Positions 63,967 to 64,000 of a DNA stretch of 64,000 bases are shown piece after piece; within the stretch, counting starts at the first letter, position 1, and each line of letters opens with the position of its first letter. The translations under genes were made by a program, and so were the position numbers. The stretch covers positions 37,906 through 101,905 of the forward strand of contig JAYPBC010000005.1 in assembly GCA_038124025.1 (NCBI GenBank), read 5' to 3'. Under the pieces are notes generated by a model that saw only the letters and a program-made list of their open reading frames with translations, had not been told where the DNA came from and did not search any database. Source of the DNA: UBA1275 sp038124025 (lineage in GTDB: Bacteria; Bacteroidota; Rhodothermia; Balneolales; Balneolaceae).

Positions 63967-64000
63967 GGAATGAATTCACCCTAGTGACCGTTACACATAG

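Noticed and set aside
1..64000. CRISPR array, transposon, prophage, defence island, tRNA or rRNA.
   Set aside because: No direct-repeat arrays, transposase or phage-like genes, or tRNA/rRNA-like sequences were seen; genes are nearly all core metabolism.

Overview
The window is a 64 kb piece of a bacterial chromosome, about 43% G+C by eye, carrying mostly core metabolism. It contains one 100-N scaffold gap (62509-62608). The gene content fits the Bacteroidota/Balneolota part of the FCB group. Supporting signs are a three-subunit succinate dehydrogenase of the single-cytochrome b type, a short (348 aa) Bacteroides-like IlvC, a GldE-like protein directly after ssb, a eukaryote-like (GSII) glutamine synthetase, menaquinone synthesis genes, a TorF-type porin beside amt, start sites without Shine-Dalgarno sequences, and TAnnTTTG-like promoter elements. 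No phage, transposon, CRISPR array, tRNA or rRNA was seen.

Layout. 1-1.7 kb: start of a cobalamin adenosyltransferase gene, a LolA-like secreted protein, and a yigZ gene interrupted by one in-frame TAG. 1.8-5.2 kb: sdhCAB. 5.3-11.9 kb: ilvD-ilvB-ilvN-ilvC-ilvA on the minus strand, preceded by what reads as a complete transcription attenuator. 12-13.6 kb: a conserved helical-repeat protein. 13.7-18.1 kb: leuACDB on the plus strand. 18.2-28.5 kb: RecQ, an SDR enzyme with a small lipoprotein, CoaX, Udk, a cell-wall amidase, a tetrapyrrole-methylase-like enzyme, a degenerate beta-lactamase-fold protein and a DUF819 membrane protein. 28.6-32.3 kb: lysC-dapB-dapA-dapD (lysine/diaminopimelate). 32.5-45.1 kb: AnmK, MiaB, a secreted nuclease/phosphatase-fold enzyme, PyrE, PgsA/PgpA, CinA with an outer-membrane barrel protein and FtsX, and a Fur-family regulator. 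45.4-55.1 kb: acyl-CoA synthetase, LOG protein, cysteine desulfurase, Pgk, a glycosylasparaginase, and ssb-gldE-murB. 55.2-63.9 kb: TorF porin and Amt, PurB, menA-menC-menE, and glutamine synthetase.

How they work together. The ilv and leu operons face away from each other around the helical-repeat gene and together make all three branched-chain amino acids. The ilv leader encodes a short peptide in which half the residues are Ile or Val, followed by mutually exclusive hairpins and a terminator, so ilv expression is probably set by charged tRNA-Ile/Val. LeuA lacks the usual leucine-sensing domain. At the right end, amt-porin and glnA carry the same LacI-like palindrome (core AAGCGCTT) upstream, suggesting one regulator for ammonium uptake and assimilation.

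The strongest items for follow-up are the ilv attenuator, the shared amt/glnA operator, the amber-interrupted yigZ, and the beta-lactamase-like protein that has lost all three catalytic motifs. I found no clearly new multi-gene system.
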